64,000 nucleotides of DNA from Pararge aegeria (taxonomy: Eukaryota; Arthropoda; Insecta; Lepidoptera; Nymphalidae). The notes beneath the pieces are model-generated. The model saw only the letters and a program-made list of their open reading frames with translations, was not told the DNA's origin and ran no database searches. A program made the position numbers and the translations under genes. Below are positions 45,546 to 56,659 of the stretch, one piece after another. The stretch lies in NCBI RefSeq assembly GCF_905163445.1, contig NC_053201.1:14518001-14582000 (forward strand), read 5' to 3'. How positions within the stretch are numbered: the stretch's first letter is position 1; every line of letters starts with the position of its first letter.

Positions 45546-46039
45546 ATAAAACCTATACATGGAACTGCCTCGTTGGACATATTCTGTCGATCACGGGGTA
45601 CTAGGTTCGATTTCTGTACGAGAACAAAAATGGATGGGTATTGGAATTTGTTAAAAAGTTCTTAGTCCAGTCCGGAGTTACGAAATTGCCTTTAAATGTA
45701 ACCCACGTGCGATGGAGAGCACCTTAAGTCGGTCAGTTATTGCTAACGTCTAATAATAAAATAAGTCCGCGAATTCCTTGAATTTTAACAACGTGGAAGG
45801 TCTGTACTGTCCAATGCCTATTGAAGGAACTGTGCCGAGCAGTGGGAAAGTTTAGGCTGTGGATGATGAAGTGTCTTAACAGTGCGTGACGCTATAAATG
45901 ACTTTTGACACCTACACAGGATCGCTATAGTATTTTAAACTTGTTTAATTTTAAAATACCTTTAATTTAATTTTTATTGTTACTGTAACACCTAACCAAG
46001 AAGAATTTAATTATGTTTGCGAAAAATTAACTAAACGGG

Positions 46040-46200
46040 CGACCAGACATTGCGCGCCGCCGGCCGAGGCTTATAAGCAACGGGGCGTTCTTAAGCTCTA
46101 TATACCTAACTCTTACAGTGGAGTTAGTCCTACAAGAGAGAGTGCCACTCTACATTGACATATTTAAGTTGAACAGTTAAAGACAGAAACATTGTCACAT
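46040..46200. promoter_or_regulatory. Candidate promoter-like island
   Basis: A CpG-rich segment (CATTGCGCGCCGCCGGCCGA) is followed by TATATACC at about 46100, then the dyad CTAACTC-TTACAGTG-GAGTTAG (46108-46129). The TATA-to-CAGT spacing is short for a canonical initiator, so an alternative promoter is only a possibility. Confidence 0.2.
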
Positions 46201-46434
46201 TTATAATGATAGTGTGAATTCAGCATTATTCATTACGCTTCGAAATTATTGCGTATCTGATTTACCGACTGGTAATTTGCTGTATCAGAAGTCCCCGGGG
46301 ACCGGCTGAGCCGTGAAATATCGGTTAAGGTTACACTCGTTATGTTATAGCCATAGGGTTATAGCTATAGGGTTTAGCATTGAAAATGATAGCTATGTCC
46401 TGACACCAAAAAACTATGGAAGCATTAGGTTTAT

Positions 46435-46533
46435 ATTTTTTTTCTTACACTACAAACCAGCCCTTGACAACAATCTCACCTGGTGCTAAATGTTGATGCA
46501 GTCCAAGATATGAGCGAACTAGCCTGTTAGGGT
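46435..46533 (-). mobile_element. SINE-C 3' fragment
   Basis: CAGCCCTTGACAACAATCTC, GATGCAGTCCAAGATATGAG and AGCCTGTTAGGGTATCAGTT. It breaks off at the tandem 11-bp repeat. Confidence 0.5.
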
Positions 46534-46576
46534 ATCAGTTATATATCAGTTATATATCAGTTATATATCAGTTATA
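46533..46576 (+). repeat. Tandem 11-bp repeat, four units
   Basis: Four copies of TATCAGTTATA (46533-46576) lie at the edge of a SINE-C remnant. The last unit forms one arm of the hairpin that follows. Confidence 0.85.
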
Positions 46577-46616
46577 TAGCTATTCAATACAAGGTATGAA
46601 TAGCTATATAACTGAT
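46567..46616. repeat. Hairpin grown from the tandem repeat
   Basis: ATCAGTTATATAGCTATTCA plus ATAC on the left pairs with GTATGAATAGCTATATAACT plus GAT on the right around a 3-base loop, with a single bulged A. Confidence 0.75.
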
Positions 46617-46624
46617 AGAAGGAA

Positions 46625-46730
46625 TCAGTCTAATATTATGAATTCGAAATTATGTATGGATGGATGGATGTTTGTTACTCTTTCACGCAAAAACTACTTA
46701 ACCAGTTGGACTAAATTTTGAAATAACTAA
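46625..46730 (+). mobile_element. Helitron-like 5' fragment
   Basis: It has the CTAATATTATGAATTCGAAA start, a GGATGGATGGATG run and the GTTACTCTTTCACGCAAAAA motif, paralleling 61181-61300. Confidence 0.45.
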
Positions 46731-46736
46731 ATAATT

Positions 46737-46985
46737 AATCTACGACAAAACACACATCGCCATCTAGCCCCAAAGTAAGCGAAGCTTGTGTTATGGGTAC
46801 TAAGATAGCTGATGAATATCTTTATGAATATAATACACATAAATACTTATAATATTCAGATAAACACCCAGACACTGAAAAACTTTCATGTTCATCACAC
46901 AAACATTTTCCAATTTTGAGAATCGAACCCACGGCCTTAGATTCAGAAATCACGGTCGCTGCCCACTGGGCCAGTTGGCCGTCAA
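46737..46985 (-). mobile_element. SINE-B, minus strand, near full length
   Basis: ACACACATCGCCATCTAGCC through CCAGTTGGCCGTC on plus. In reverse it has box A TGGCCCAGTGGGCAGCG and box B GTGGGTTCGATTCTC. The short A/T tail is mostly gone. Confidence 0.8.
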
Positions 46986-49154
46986 AATGGAAATGGAGAT
47001 AGATGGATTAACACATAGGTCTTTAAAAAAAATTTGGTATCCGCAGGATTTATAAAAAACCGCGTACGAAGCCACGGGCAACAGCTGTTTATTTTTCTGG
47101 ACCATTATATCCAAACATTAATTTTGACTCGCGTACCGACTTCGTTAAACAATAATGAAAGTTCTATAGGATTTATTGGCGTCATTACCGCGCGATAAGT
47201 TGAAGCCTGAAGGTTTATTATAAGGCTCGCGATATTTTACAGCTTGTACAAGCTTTTAGCTATTATCTAAGTTTGCCGTAAATTTGCCGAGACTCGTGAG
47301 GCTTCCTCTCCAACAATGAGCTGTCAGGATACGAAGTGGCGCCATCAGACCTCCCGCGGAGACGCCGGGGGAGGGGCATTGATGCAATTTCATGGATGTG
47401 TTTGACTTGCCTTTGGTAGTTAAATTTTATATTAATGCGATATTAAATCAATTGAAAGTGGTATAACTTAGAGGCAAAAGTGTGTAGTTATAAAAACCAT
47501 CAATTGTTTGTAATTAGATGGGTAATAATTTATGTTAAGGAATTTATTCCTAAAATTCCGCCAATTCGTATGAGAGCAGAGAACTCTTAACTCCCTTTTT
47601 ATAGTAATAATTGAGGACCAAACAGATGGTTTTCACCGAAAATTACCTATTAACCATTGAGATAAGAATAGGTTTATGGAAATGGATCATTGAGTCAGCC
47701 ATTTTTGTATGCAGTGCATTTAGTCCAAACACCGAGACAACGCCCCGCGCACGTCTCTCTTTACACGCGCGGAATGTTGCCATCTCATAATATTTTTCCC
47801 ATTTTATGGTGAACAATATAAAAGGTAAAATAATTACTACTACGTACTTAAAAAGCTCCTACTACTATATCATAAACGTGTACGTAGGCCGCTGCGCGTT
47901 GCTATCACGTGAGATTAGCATTTCGCAGTTCGGTGACGCGACTCTGTACAACAAATATTCGTTGCTCTGAGATTCTGTCCCTACCAAAAATCGTTCAACG
48001 CGTCTAGAGAAGTTTATACTGCAATAATCATTATAAATTTTCGATAAGCACGGTAACCCTAACCATAATATTGTCTATGTGTCTACAGTATAAAGTAGGA
48101 TTACAATCAACATAAACAAAATCTAAAATTATCATAATCAACATCCGCGCTTCATTCCTCAGCGTAGAGTCCAGTTTAGCTCGACCGCTTTCAACGAATC
48201 TTGGCTATTTTATCGTTCCTGCGAAGGGAATCCGAATATGCTAATGCTGTCTATTTGCCTGTCTGACTGTTTGTTCGTTGGTCACGCTTACATAATCGTG
48301 GTACATTTGAAATTATCTGGCGATTTATTATTGCATATTTCGAATAACACGTTTGAATAATCATTGTTCTAAACAATAGTTTATGCGATATACTTTACGA
48401 AGATAACGACTCCGAACTTGCATAGATATTATGTAGAACATATTCCTTCCTATAGCATATATTTTATAGTTTTATTCCTGAATAAAATAGGTAATAATAA
48501 CAAGAGGTTACCTATGTAAAAATAAAATAATGTTGCGGGCATAAACCCATAATAGACACAAACGCTATGTTTTATTTTGCTCAATTCAAATTGCTAGTCT
48601 AGTTCATTTTTCGATTAATTAATTAATTTATTTTTATAAGATTGTTGGAACTTTAGAAATACACCATATTTCCTACTACGTTTTTGAATTAATCCGATAT
48701 TCGATGGTAAAGGTATAACGGTTAGTAGAACGTATTTTTTTATGTTATCTTTGTGTATTACCATAGATTTATTTGCTCTATAAAGGCAAACGCAAATTTA
48801 TTTGTAGCACCAGTTTTTCTATTCTTGAAAGTTTTTATATTTACGTATACTCATGAAATAAGAAGTAACATATTAAATCAACGAATAAAATAGTGCGAGT
48901 GTGACGTGATATTGCAAATAAAGGATTCCTTATTATTCCTTATATAATTAGCTAAACGCAAAAAATTTTACACTTTAGAAGTTCGAATTCAGCATATATT
49001 TTATCTGTGTCTCGTTAAATATGTCTAGCCGTTGGTCCTGGTCATTGTGACTGAAATCCGATAAGCGAGCGATCCTGTGCCCAGCAACGGGACAGTCGTT
49101 ACTCTGATGATATTCACGATCACGAAATTCAATATCCCCATTCGCTTGTTCCAG

Positions 49155-49643
49155 AAGGATATCTCGGACGACTGCGTGTTTGAGGAGCACATCGAGGAGA
49201 ACAACTACAACACGTACTCGCGCATCCGCGGCGGCAAGAAGACGTTCCTGGCGCTGGACAACCGCGGGCGCGCGCGCCGCACGCAGATCCCGGCCAGCCG
49301 GCCGCTCGGGAACCTGTCGTACTACGCGCTCACCATGACGCGCCGCTGGGACGGGCCGCGCCCCGCGCACTGCCCGCCGCGCCGCCACCGTGGCAAGCTC
49401 AAGCGGCCGCCGCCCTTCCACCGGAACTGCCAACGCCGCGTGCAGAAGCAGAACCTGCGCAAGCGCAAGCACAAGAAAGCGAACGACCCGAAGAAGAAAC
49501 AGCGGCACCCCAAGGCGCGCAGAAAACACGACAACTCGACGACCAGCACGACGGAGACGTGGGACGAGTCCACCATGTCCACCATGTCCACGACGGACGC
49601 GGAGTTTTTTCGGTCAGCCGCGCCGGATGGGGGCCGCGCCTGA
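49155..49643 (+). CDS. FGF-family ligand (branchless-like), terminal coding exon with basic tail
   Basis: This exon completes the FGF begun at 4074-4177. The acceptor is a pyrimidine-rich tract ending TTGTTCCAG at 49154. Translation in phase 0 gives 162 residues, then TGA at 49641-49643. The first about 58 residues are the end of the FGF trefoil: K-D-I-S-D-D-C-V-F, then E-E-N-N-Y-N-T-Y (equivalent to the invariant E-x-N-x-Y-N-T-Y of FGFs), a K-K-T-F-L-A-L-D-N-R-G strand, and an S-R-P-L-G-N-L-x-Y-Y segment. The rest is a Lys/Arg-rich tail (about residues 65-120) and a Ser/Thr/Met-rich end. Long basic tails outside the core are usual for insect FGFs and would favour heparan-sulfate binding. The exon is strikingly GC-rich against its AT-rich surroundings. 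Large open frames on the opposite strand here are GC shadows. An ATG-started frame at 49077 includes intronic sequence and is not the real start. The FGF assignment is firm; the paralogue (branchless versus others) is not. Confidence 0.87.
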   Translation, partial: KDISDDCVFEEHIEENNYNTYSRIRGGKKTFLALDNRGRARRTQIPASRPLGNLSYYALTMTRRWDGPRPAHCPPRRHRGKLKRPPPFHRNCQRRVQKQNLRKRKHKKANDPKKKQRHPKARRKHDNSTTSTTETWDESTMSTMSTTDAEFFRSAAPDGGRA

Positions 49644-51270
49644 GCCTGCTCGCGTTGGGGGCTGCCGTGGCGCTCGCACACTAGCACCGTTCCACCCTAC
49701 ACGAGCCCGAATCTCTCTATCATTCCCATTCAACGCCGTTCCGCGACGAACGGCCCTTGAAATTCACTCGCGTCGCTCTCTTATACGAAATACGAACGAC
49801 CAATATTGCGACCGCCGCGAAGTAACCCACTTCGTCTTCATTGTGATGTGTATCAAATACTCAATATGATGTCAAATTCGATACGTTTGACAGTAACGAA
49901 TGATATTATACTACCAAAGCTGAAGTTATCTATCTCAATTTGTATTCCTAGTTCGCTTTAAATCGTAGTTTTATCGGCAAGATTCCAATTGTCTTAGTTA
50001 TCAAGAAATTATTAACTTAGATGTTATTTGATAACTTAATGATTAATTAACAGACGAATGATTTGCTTCCGAAGTCGAGATATCGTTTGGTATGGTGGAA
50101 CTGTGTTAGAAGAGGGGGAGGGTTCAGGGTTCCCGCTCGTGGCTACTCGAGGCCGCGCTGTTGGCCTATAGACTAAATATTTTCGGATCCCATCAGACGC
50201 GTCTCAAATCTATTTCCATGCTTGTTTCGTGACTGTCTGTTTATTATTCGTATACCATCCGAATCCATTTCCTAGCTGTCCTCTAAATTTACTTTAATTA
50301 AATCTAATTCATCCGTTAATGAATCTTATACGGTCTACTGTCGCCGTCACAATTTTATTGTCTCTCAAATGGATCTCAAATGGAAATGATCTTAATTTGT
50401 TACAATTATTACGAGTTTTCTACATCTTAACTTTACCCGAAACGTAGAATCACCTTGTCTAATAACAAATATTGTAGATAAATCACGAAAAAAAATCGTA
50501 CGATGAAAATTGGCCCGAAAGTTACTCGATTGGTCACGAGCAGGGGACTTAGTAAGATTTTGTACTTAGTGGGAAGTGTTGAGGTGTAATTTCATAAGAA
50601 ATTGACTGAAAAATATGACTGAGTAATGTAGGTACTGTCGGTTTCGGAGTAGGTTATGATAGGTTATGTGCGGCGGACGGCATGCTTCTGTATTCATAGT
50701 TATGCGGTCACGAAGCGAGCGATCTTGTGACAAATATTACCCAAAAAAACATCACTAGTATCCATCAAGATAATTTTTTTTCTAGATTTCACCGGTTACT
50801 GCAGTAACAAATACCCCCTAATTGGCTTACACTCATGCACTATTGGCTAGAATTGACAGCTTAGGCGCGAGCACCATCACATTTTACCTTATTGCAATTC
50901 ATTACGGGTACTTTAATCGCAGAACCACTCGCTTTGTACCGCCAAAAATGGAATAAGTGATAACGTATATCAACGAAGAAGTGACTATTAGTAGGTAGTT
51001 ATATAAAAAAACGTGTATCTAATTTGTAAATTATTTATTTTATTTCCATAGAGAAAGTCGTATTTTGTTAACGTTTTAGTTGATTTTTTTTAATCTCTGT
51101 CCCTTTAGTTCGCCCGATGTAAGTAGATATGTAGGTTGTCATACGCTTGTATTTTTAGTGAGCCAATTTATGTGTATTATATTTATAGCCGTTCGGTAAC
51201 AAAATGGGCCTAGACTTTGATCATTCAGAAGTTTCTAACGATAACTGCATTCTATTTTTTAATAAAAACA
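49644..51270 (+). other. Probable FGF 3' UTR
   Basis: Repeat-poor sequence follows the FGF stop. The first canonical AATAAA is at 51261-51266, with others at 51812-51817 and 52839-52844, so the transcript end may be any of these. ORFs here are short and unconvincing. Confidence 0.4.
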
Positions 51271-54200
51271 ATCTAAATCATAATTCTGCAATATTTATGA
51301 TATGTTTACATAAATGTCTAAGAATTATTCAAAATAGGTAATATAGCACAACTAATAATAGCGCTTTGTGCTTAAAGAAAGGCCACCAATGATTGAGCTG
51401 GCAAAGACACTTGTCTTGTCACCCTTGTCTCTCACTGCAATTATCATCAAATTTACTTTACATTATCATTTTATCTCATTTAGATGGCCTTGATACATAC
51501 AATCACGCAAGTTGGTAGCTTTAAAGTGATCAGAGTGTATGTAGTTTGTATGTGTATGGTGTACGTAAATATTGTGCTTGAATGGACGATTACATTCTTT
51601 AGTAATTTCCCTCGCATTCTTGTTATATTATGCGTGATACGTATAATGTTTTTATTGTCTATAACACTGAATCAGCGAACTTAAATATCATTTTCGTACA
51701 TTCATGGCCTCTGTTGTAACAATTACGTATCCCAATTTATAATTGATTTTTTATGTCGAAAAATAATCATTTCCCCCGTATTTAATTGATCTGAAAATAT
51801 TCATTTAATGTAATAAAATTGTAAAATAATGTGTTCCACTAAGTAAAGAGCATTGAATTAAGCAACTTCCTTTTTTTAAACGAGATTATAAAGTCAGACA
51901 ATCCCATTTCTGACTAAGTATAGTTTTTCATCCTAAATTGATGTATTTAATAAAAAAACTAATCTAACTAAAACACTGCCAGTTATTTACAGGGTTACCT
52001 TAAATTTTAATATAGACCAATATAAAATACGACATTTTATGATCACAGTTCGCTGATTACAGTAAGTCATATGATGTGAATATGTGCGGCAAGCTTTATG
52101 ATTGTACCTACGAGTGGCTGAGAGAATGTGTCGAATTAATTTATGATAATATTATGTTACGTTGTATGTAATTGTATAATGGCATGAAAACGACAAATCT
52201 GTACACAGTTTACCTAAGCATTTACTTCTAATAAGGGGCAATTAAGTCTAGCGTCCTTCTTGCAAGCTAGCAAGATAATTTAAACGAGACCCGTGCGGTA
52301 TACTCACTCTTACTGAGACCATTTACATATAGTCATGGGTTATTCAAATTTATTATTTCATTTTTATACAATACACCAAATGTTTATTTAAAGACAAAAC
52401 TTAATTTTTTTGAAAAATGGAGGTTTCTCTTTAGCTAAACATGCCACGCAGTCCCCAACGATCTGACCTCAGATTACATGCAGATTGGACGCTAGATTTG
52501 ATAGTTTGTTTGTATTCCCCTCATAATTTTCTAGTGTATCCGTTTTGTCATTTTCACTCGTACATTGCTCAGGTTTGTTATCGATTACCTGACTTGTATT
52601 GTAGATAAATTAAAAAACCAATTGATCTTTAGAAAGTAGAAGCAGTATTTCGGTATTGTAAATTATCTTCAGTTACAGTACCTAGTTTTATAGTTTTATA
52701 TTTGTAATAGACGTTGTAAGAATTGTGTAATTTTGGATCTATTCTGTAGCGATCATCGATTCCTTATCGTTTTATGGACTATTGTTACATACGCACGTAT
52801 TCAGTTTCATATTTCTCGATGTACACAATATTTACTCGAATAAATAACTAGACACATAAAATGGTATGCAACTATAGATAGCATTTCCAATAAGTCCTGG
52901 GATTATTTTTTTTTCTTTTCTTTCATTATTGGTGATAAAGAAGAACTGGAATTTCTATTTAATTAATCTTTGGAGACCATTTTATCGTCATTAAATAAAC
53001 TTTATTGTCCGAGAAATATGTAACTTTGATGATCACGGCACCTACTTGGTTTTGTAAAAATATGAGTTAATATTATGTTATTTATACGCATGTGCCATAA
53101 AATACCTACTTGTAATAGATATACCGACTCAGAGAGTATAAAGTTGTTCATTTTCTTTCGCACAATGTTAATAATAATTATTGTTTGAACAAAAGGCAAA
53201 GGGATTCTACACGGGAGTCATTAAGAACTAAAATACTCGTTCATGTCGTCTTAATTTTAATGAATTAATAAGTAAATAAATTATTAATTAACTACTAAGG
53301 CGGAGCATCTAAAAAGTTATCTTTCATGTTATTACACAAGTAGTAGCTCAACCAAAGCTCTACTTTCAGTTAAAACTGCATTGTAGAAAAAAATAAATTT
53401 AATCCTAATGTAAACTTACTAACACATTACGATAAAAATAAGTTAATAAGGGTGTAGGTTTAACTGAACGTATGTGAGTATTATTAAGGCTCTGTGTGAT
53501 GTCATTTGTAACCTATATATCACAGTGCAAAAGGTATAGTGGCTAAAAACTTTAAATCAATTTATTAGAATTTGAGTGTTTGACAAGAATATTATCAATT
53601 CTTAAATCAATAACTTATAAGAAGCACAGGGCCTTAACCATAAAAATTGGTTGAGAAATCACTCGAGTTAAGCCAAATAAGATTTAAAAATATAAAATAT
53701 GAATGTAATAATTATAAATGCTGAGTGTTAGTGGAATGCTTATAATCTGTTCCCACCAATATATGGCTCCTAACACCCCACTTTTTTCCCGGGAAAAATA
53801 CTAACGGGAACGTCACGGGGTCTAACAGTATTACTTAATTAATTTCGATACCTTTACATTTATACAATAATGATTATTATAGTAGCGCAAGAGCTGGTAG
53901 CAAATTCTGAGGAAGCAAAAGCTGAAAATATTGTAAAATTACCCAATGTAAGGAAAACTAGACCATTTTTTTATGCTTTTTAAAAAAGTAAAATCATAAG
54001 GTGTGTGTGCACAATCGTCTGGTTTTCGTAATTAAATAAGTTAAGGTACTGTATTACAGATGTAGTTTTCCGTATCTGTCAATCGTCTCCAATTTGCCCA
54101 CCAGCTCTCCAGCTATAATGTATTCGTTGCTAAAGCAGTTTAATGTACAAAGTGAATACTGCCGTAAATTAAAAAAATAAAGGTCATTGAACTTATCTGA

Positions 54201-55098
54201 CGTATGTCAAAACCACCTTTTGACGTATTTAATAGTCTCACCAAAAGATTGATTGAAACTTTTAGACAATAAACTTTTTACAGCCTCTTATACCGAAAGA
54301 TAAATAAAATGATTCTTAAAATATATTGTGTTGTTTCATTTAAGGTGGCTGTATAATATTATATTTACTGACGAACGGACTAGCATTAGATTGTTATCAG
54401 CTGATCTATCTATATCTATGGGCAGAAATGATAAAGTTGTAGTTTGAAATAATGAAGTTTTTAAACGAATTAATCTGTAGAACATCCAATCCGATTGTAA
54501 AAATCTTTTCGCATTTCATAGACTAATGCGGGAGGTTGTAGGATATTAAAAATGCTACAAAATTAAGGAGGAGGATAAACTTACAGCTCACAAACTTATA
54601 GTAATGAATGTTTTTACAAAATAACCCTGCGAAAGTAACTACTTAGTTAAGAAGAGTTTTGAAATTACAGCATTATCGAATTTAGTCTCTCGATTTAGAG
54701 CACATCTTGTTTAAAATCTATGTTACAAAAGTTACAAGATAAAAATTAGCAAATAATTCAAACCGCAGCAGCCTTCACCAACATGATTATTAAATTTCCG
54801 AGTTATAAGAACCTCTACCGAAAAAGAAACAACTAACGACTTCAATATGTACATCGATAGAAACGATCTAAAAAACTAATAGGTCATAATATTAAAGACA
54901 AATAAAACAGAAAATTTGATTTATCTTTGGCAATAACAAAAACAAAACCTGAATTAACAGAATTTAAGTATTACAAGATCAAAAAACTAGAATTAGGTAC
55001 GACAATACAAAGCTAAATATCTTGCTAACTATACATAAATGCCAAGGTTGTTCGATTTTTCCTCTTAGGTTGCTCCTCTGGGTGTAAGAGGCATACTC
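51271..55098. other. AT-rich intergenic or 3' UTR DNA
   Basis: No gene, RNA or recognisable transposon seen. The stretch is unusually free of the SINE and LINE families that crowd the intron. Short ORFs at 51484-51684 and 53002-53199 have no domain. Confidence 0.5.
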
Positions 55099-55278
55099 TT
55101 ATGCCCGTTTCTACTATATATTATACGGATAAGGCGATACCAAAGTAAGTGACACGTAATTAACGAAGATTCCTAGGCATACATTTACCTTTCACTAATC
55201 GATTTTCATTAGAAAACTAATAGAAGAATTAGAAAATAACCTAACTTGTTTTAGTTCTTCTAGTGAAAACGGGCATAA
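55099..55278. mobile_element. Small MITE, TA-flanked, with 18-bp inverted repeats
   Basis: TTATGCCCGTTTCTACTA (55099-55116) and TAGTGAAAACGGGCATAA (55261-55278) are inverted copies with two mismatches. If the ends are TGCCCGTTT, both sides carry TA, consistent with a Tc1/mariner-type duplication. The 180-bp unit is non-coding and lies about 570 bp upstream of the BED gene. Confidence 0.5.
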
Positions 55279-55639
55279 AAAATAAATTTTTAGTGTCCAG
55301 CTACGAAAAACCTCAAATGAAAGAGCAGAAAATACAGATGTCAACAGCTGATTCTATGCAGATTGGGAAACTTCAGAAACAGCTGTACAACATATCACTG
55401 TTTTGCGCTGGTCTTTATTCACAGAAAAAAAAATTAAGCACAATAATCATTTAACCGTGTAAGAGATGGCGCTGTAAAAGTATTGAAGAATAATTTTAAG
55501 AATAGGTGCTTTTGACTAAATTAATGGCTTAAATTCTCAATAAAATAATCATTATTTATATATATTATTTACCTACTTCCTTACCATATTATTATAAATT
55601 AATACACAGATAAAACATAAAAATTATAATGCAACAAAT

Positions 55640-55852
55640 ACAACGCAGCCGCTGACACGAGACGTCAGACGCCATTATCGAGTGAAGGTCGCCGTGCTGC
55701 TCGAGTTTCGCTCGATGCTTCATTCGTGGGACGTCGATCGCCATCTTGTTGACTTGTCCGTGATACCAAGAATCGATGCGTTTTTTACTCGGTTACGATT
55801 CTATTAAACATCAATATTTAGGCGGAAAATTGATCTGTGATCGGAAATCGAT
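55640..55852 (+). promoter_or_regulatory. Probable promoter and 5' UTR of the BED gene
   Basis: A GC-richer block precedes the BED start codon. It contains two GACGTC palindromes (near 55665 and 55730) and a repeated CGCCAT word (near 55670 and 55738). No TATA box is obvious. The start site is not determined from sequence. Confidence 0.45.
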
Positions 55853-56233
55853 ATGAAGAAAACATCGTCTTTAGTTTGGCGGTTTTTCGATCGACTCGAG
55901 GAGAATAAACGATGTGTTGCAGTGTTGTGTAAATTATGTGATACGCAGTATAAATATTTCGGTAATACGACGAATTTGCGATCGCATTTAGTGAGTAAAC
56001 ATCCGATTCAGTGGGAGTTGCTCCAAAATGGAACCTTGGACGAGTCGAATATCCGCGTCTTCGACGATGACGAAAGCACTAACCCGAGTACTAGTTCGAC
56101 TAGACGGAAGAGATATGTAAAGACCTACCAAGACAATAACGTACGTTATTCTGTATCTGTTGATCTCGCTAAAAAAGGAAATAACCGAAACTCCTCTACA
56201 GAAAACTCAATACCAGTTATAGAAATACAGCGG
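55853..56233 (+). CDS. BED zinc-finger protein, first coding exon
   Basis: The frame opens with ATG after an in-frame, non-coding leader. Residues 5-51 form a BED-type zinc finger: an aromatic N-terminal arm S-L-V-W-R-F-F, then Cys26-x2-Cys29, Y-K-Y-F-G-N-T-T-N-L, and His45-x4-His50. BED fingers bind DNA in insect chromatin and insulator proteins and in hAT-derived proteins. After the finger the exon is acidic and Ser/Thr-rich, then basic (T-R-R-K-R-Y). Three candidate donors all lie in phase 0 with the next exon: after 56116 (GTAAAG), 56140 (GTACGT) and 56233 (GTATTT). I list the longest because the sequence stays protein-like to IEIQR. Without splicing the frame stops at 56263. The protein would be about 310 residues, with no transposase domain. 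The specific gene is not recognised. Confidence 0.8.
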
Positions 56234-56659
56234 GTATTTATGTTCTTAAATAGGTTACACTAAATTGATAACATTTCTTATCAATTGAATCGTTTCTGAA
56301 AGTCAATGTTGCCATCGAATTTTTCAGAGACCAATTTTACATAATATTAATTTTTCTTGTGTTGATTAAATAGCTGTAAGCAATGACGGCTGTCGTATCG
56401 ATTTTGTATTATTTATTACGTAATACAATCTAATAATATCGATTATCGATTGTCAAAATACTGTAAACAGTGTAACCTTATTGAATTTAAATTCAGCAAT
56501 TATTACTGATTAATCTACTTAATACTAAGTTAATTAGTTATTTGTTTTACAAAGGAATTTTTTAATCATAAATTCAACACAGATACCATTTCATGTTTTA
56601 ACCTAATAATTTTGGTATGTATTTACTTGGTTTACTAGAAATGTTGTGTTTCATTTCAG

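Larger units (their letters stand above)
4178..49154 (+). other. About 45-kb FGF intron
   Basis: This is the intron between the two FGF exons, inferred because they are in matching phase 0, carry good splice sites, and together form a continuous FGF core. It holds the intact LINE, Helitron, MITEs and SINE and LINE fragments listed separately. No host gene was recognised inside it. The longest open frames outside the LINE are repeat read-through or short AT-rich frames. Single-copy-looking, GC-richer islands occur around 16590-16800, 19310-19560, 20280-20560, 38240-38400, 44280-44720, 46040-46200 and 47270-47400; these are the candidates for regulatory DNA. Confidence 0.8.

Noticed and set aside
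46533..46616. CRISPR-like array
   Set aside because: Units of 11 bp without spacers in a eukaryotic intron; a simple tandem repeat.
49077..49154. In-frame extension of the FGF exon upstream to ATG 49077
   Set aside because: The acceptor CAG at 49154 and the phase match with 4177 place the exon start at 49155; the extra 26 residues are not FGF-like.
48975..49529. 184-codon minus-strand ORF opposite the FGF exon
   Set aside because: It is the GC-rich shadow of the FGF exon: Arg/Ala/Val-rich, without domain, and the sense frame is clearly FGF.
49322..49869. Further open frames (plus and minus) over the FGF tail
   Set aside because: Same GC shadow effect; no recognisable domain.
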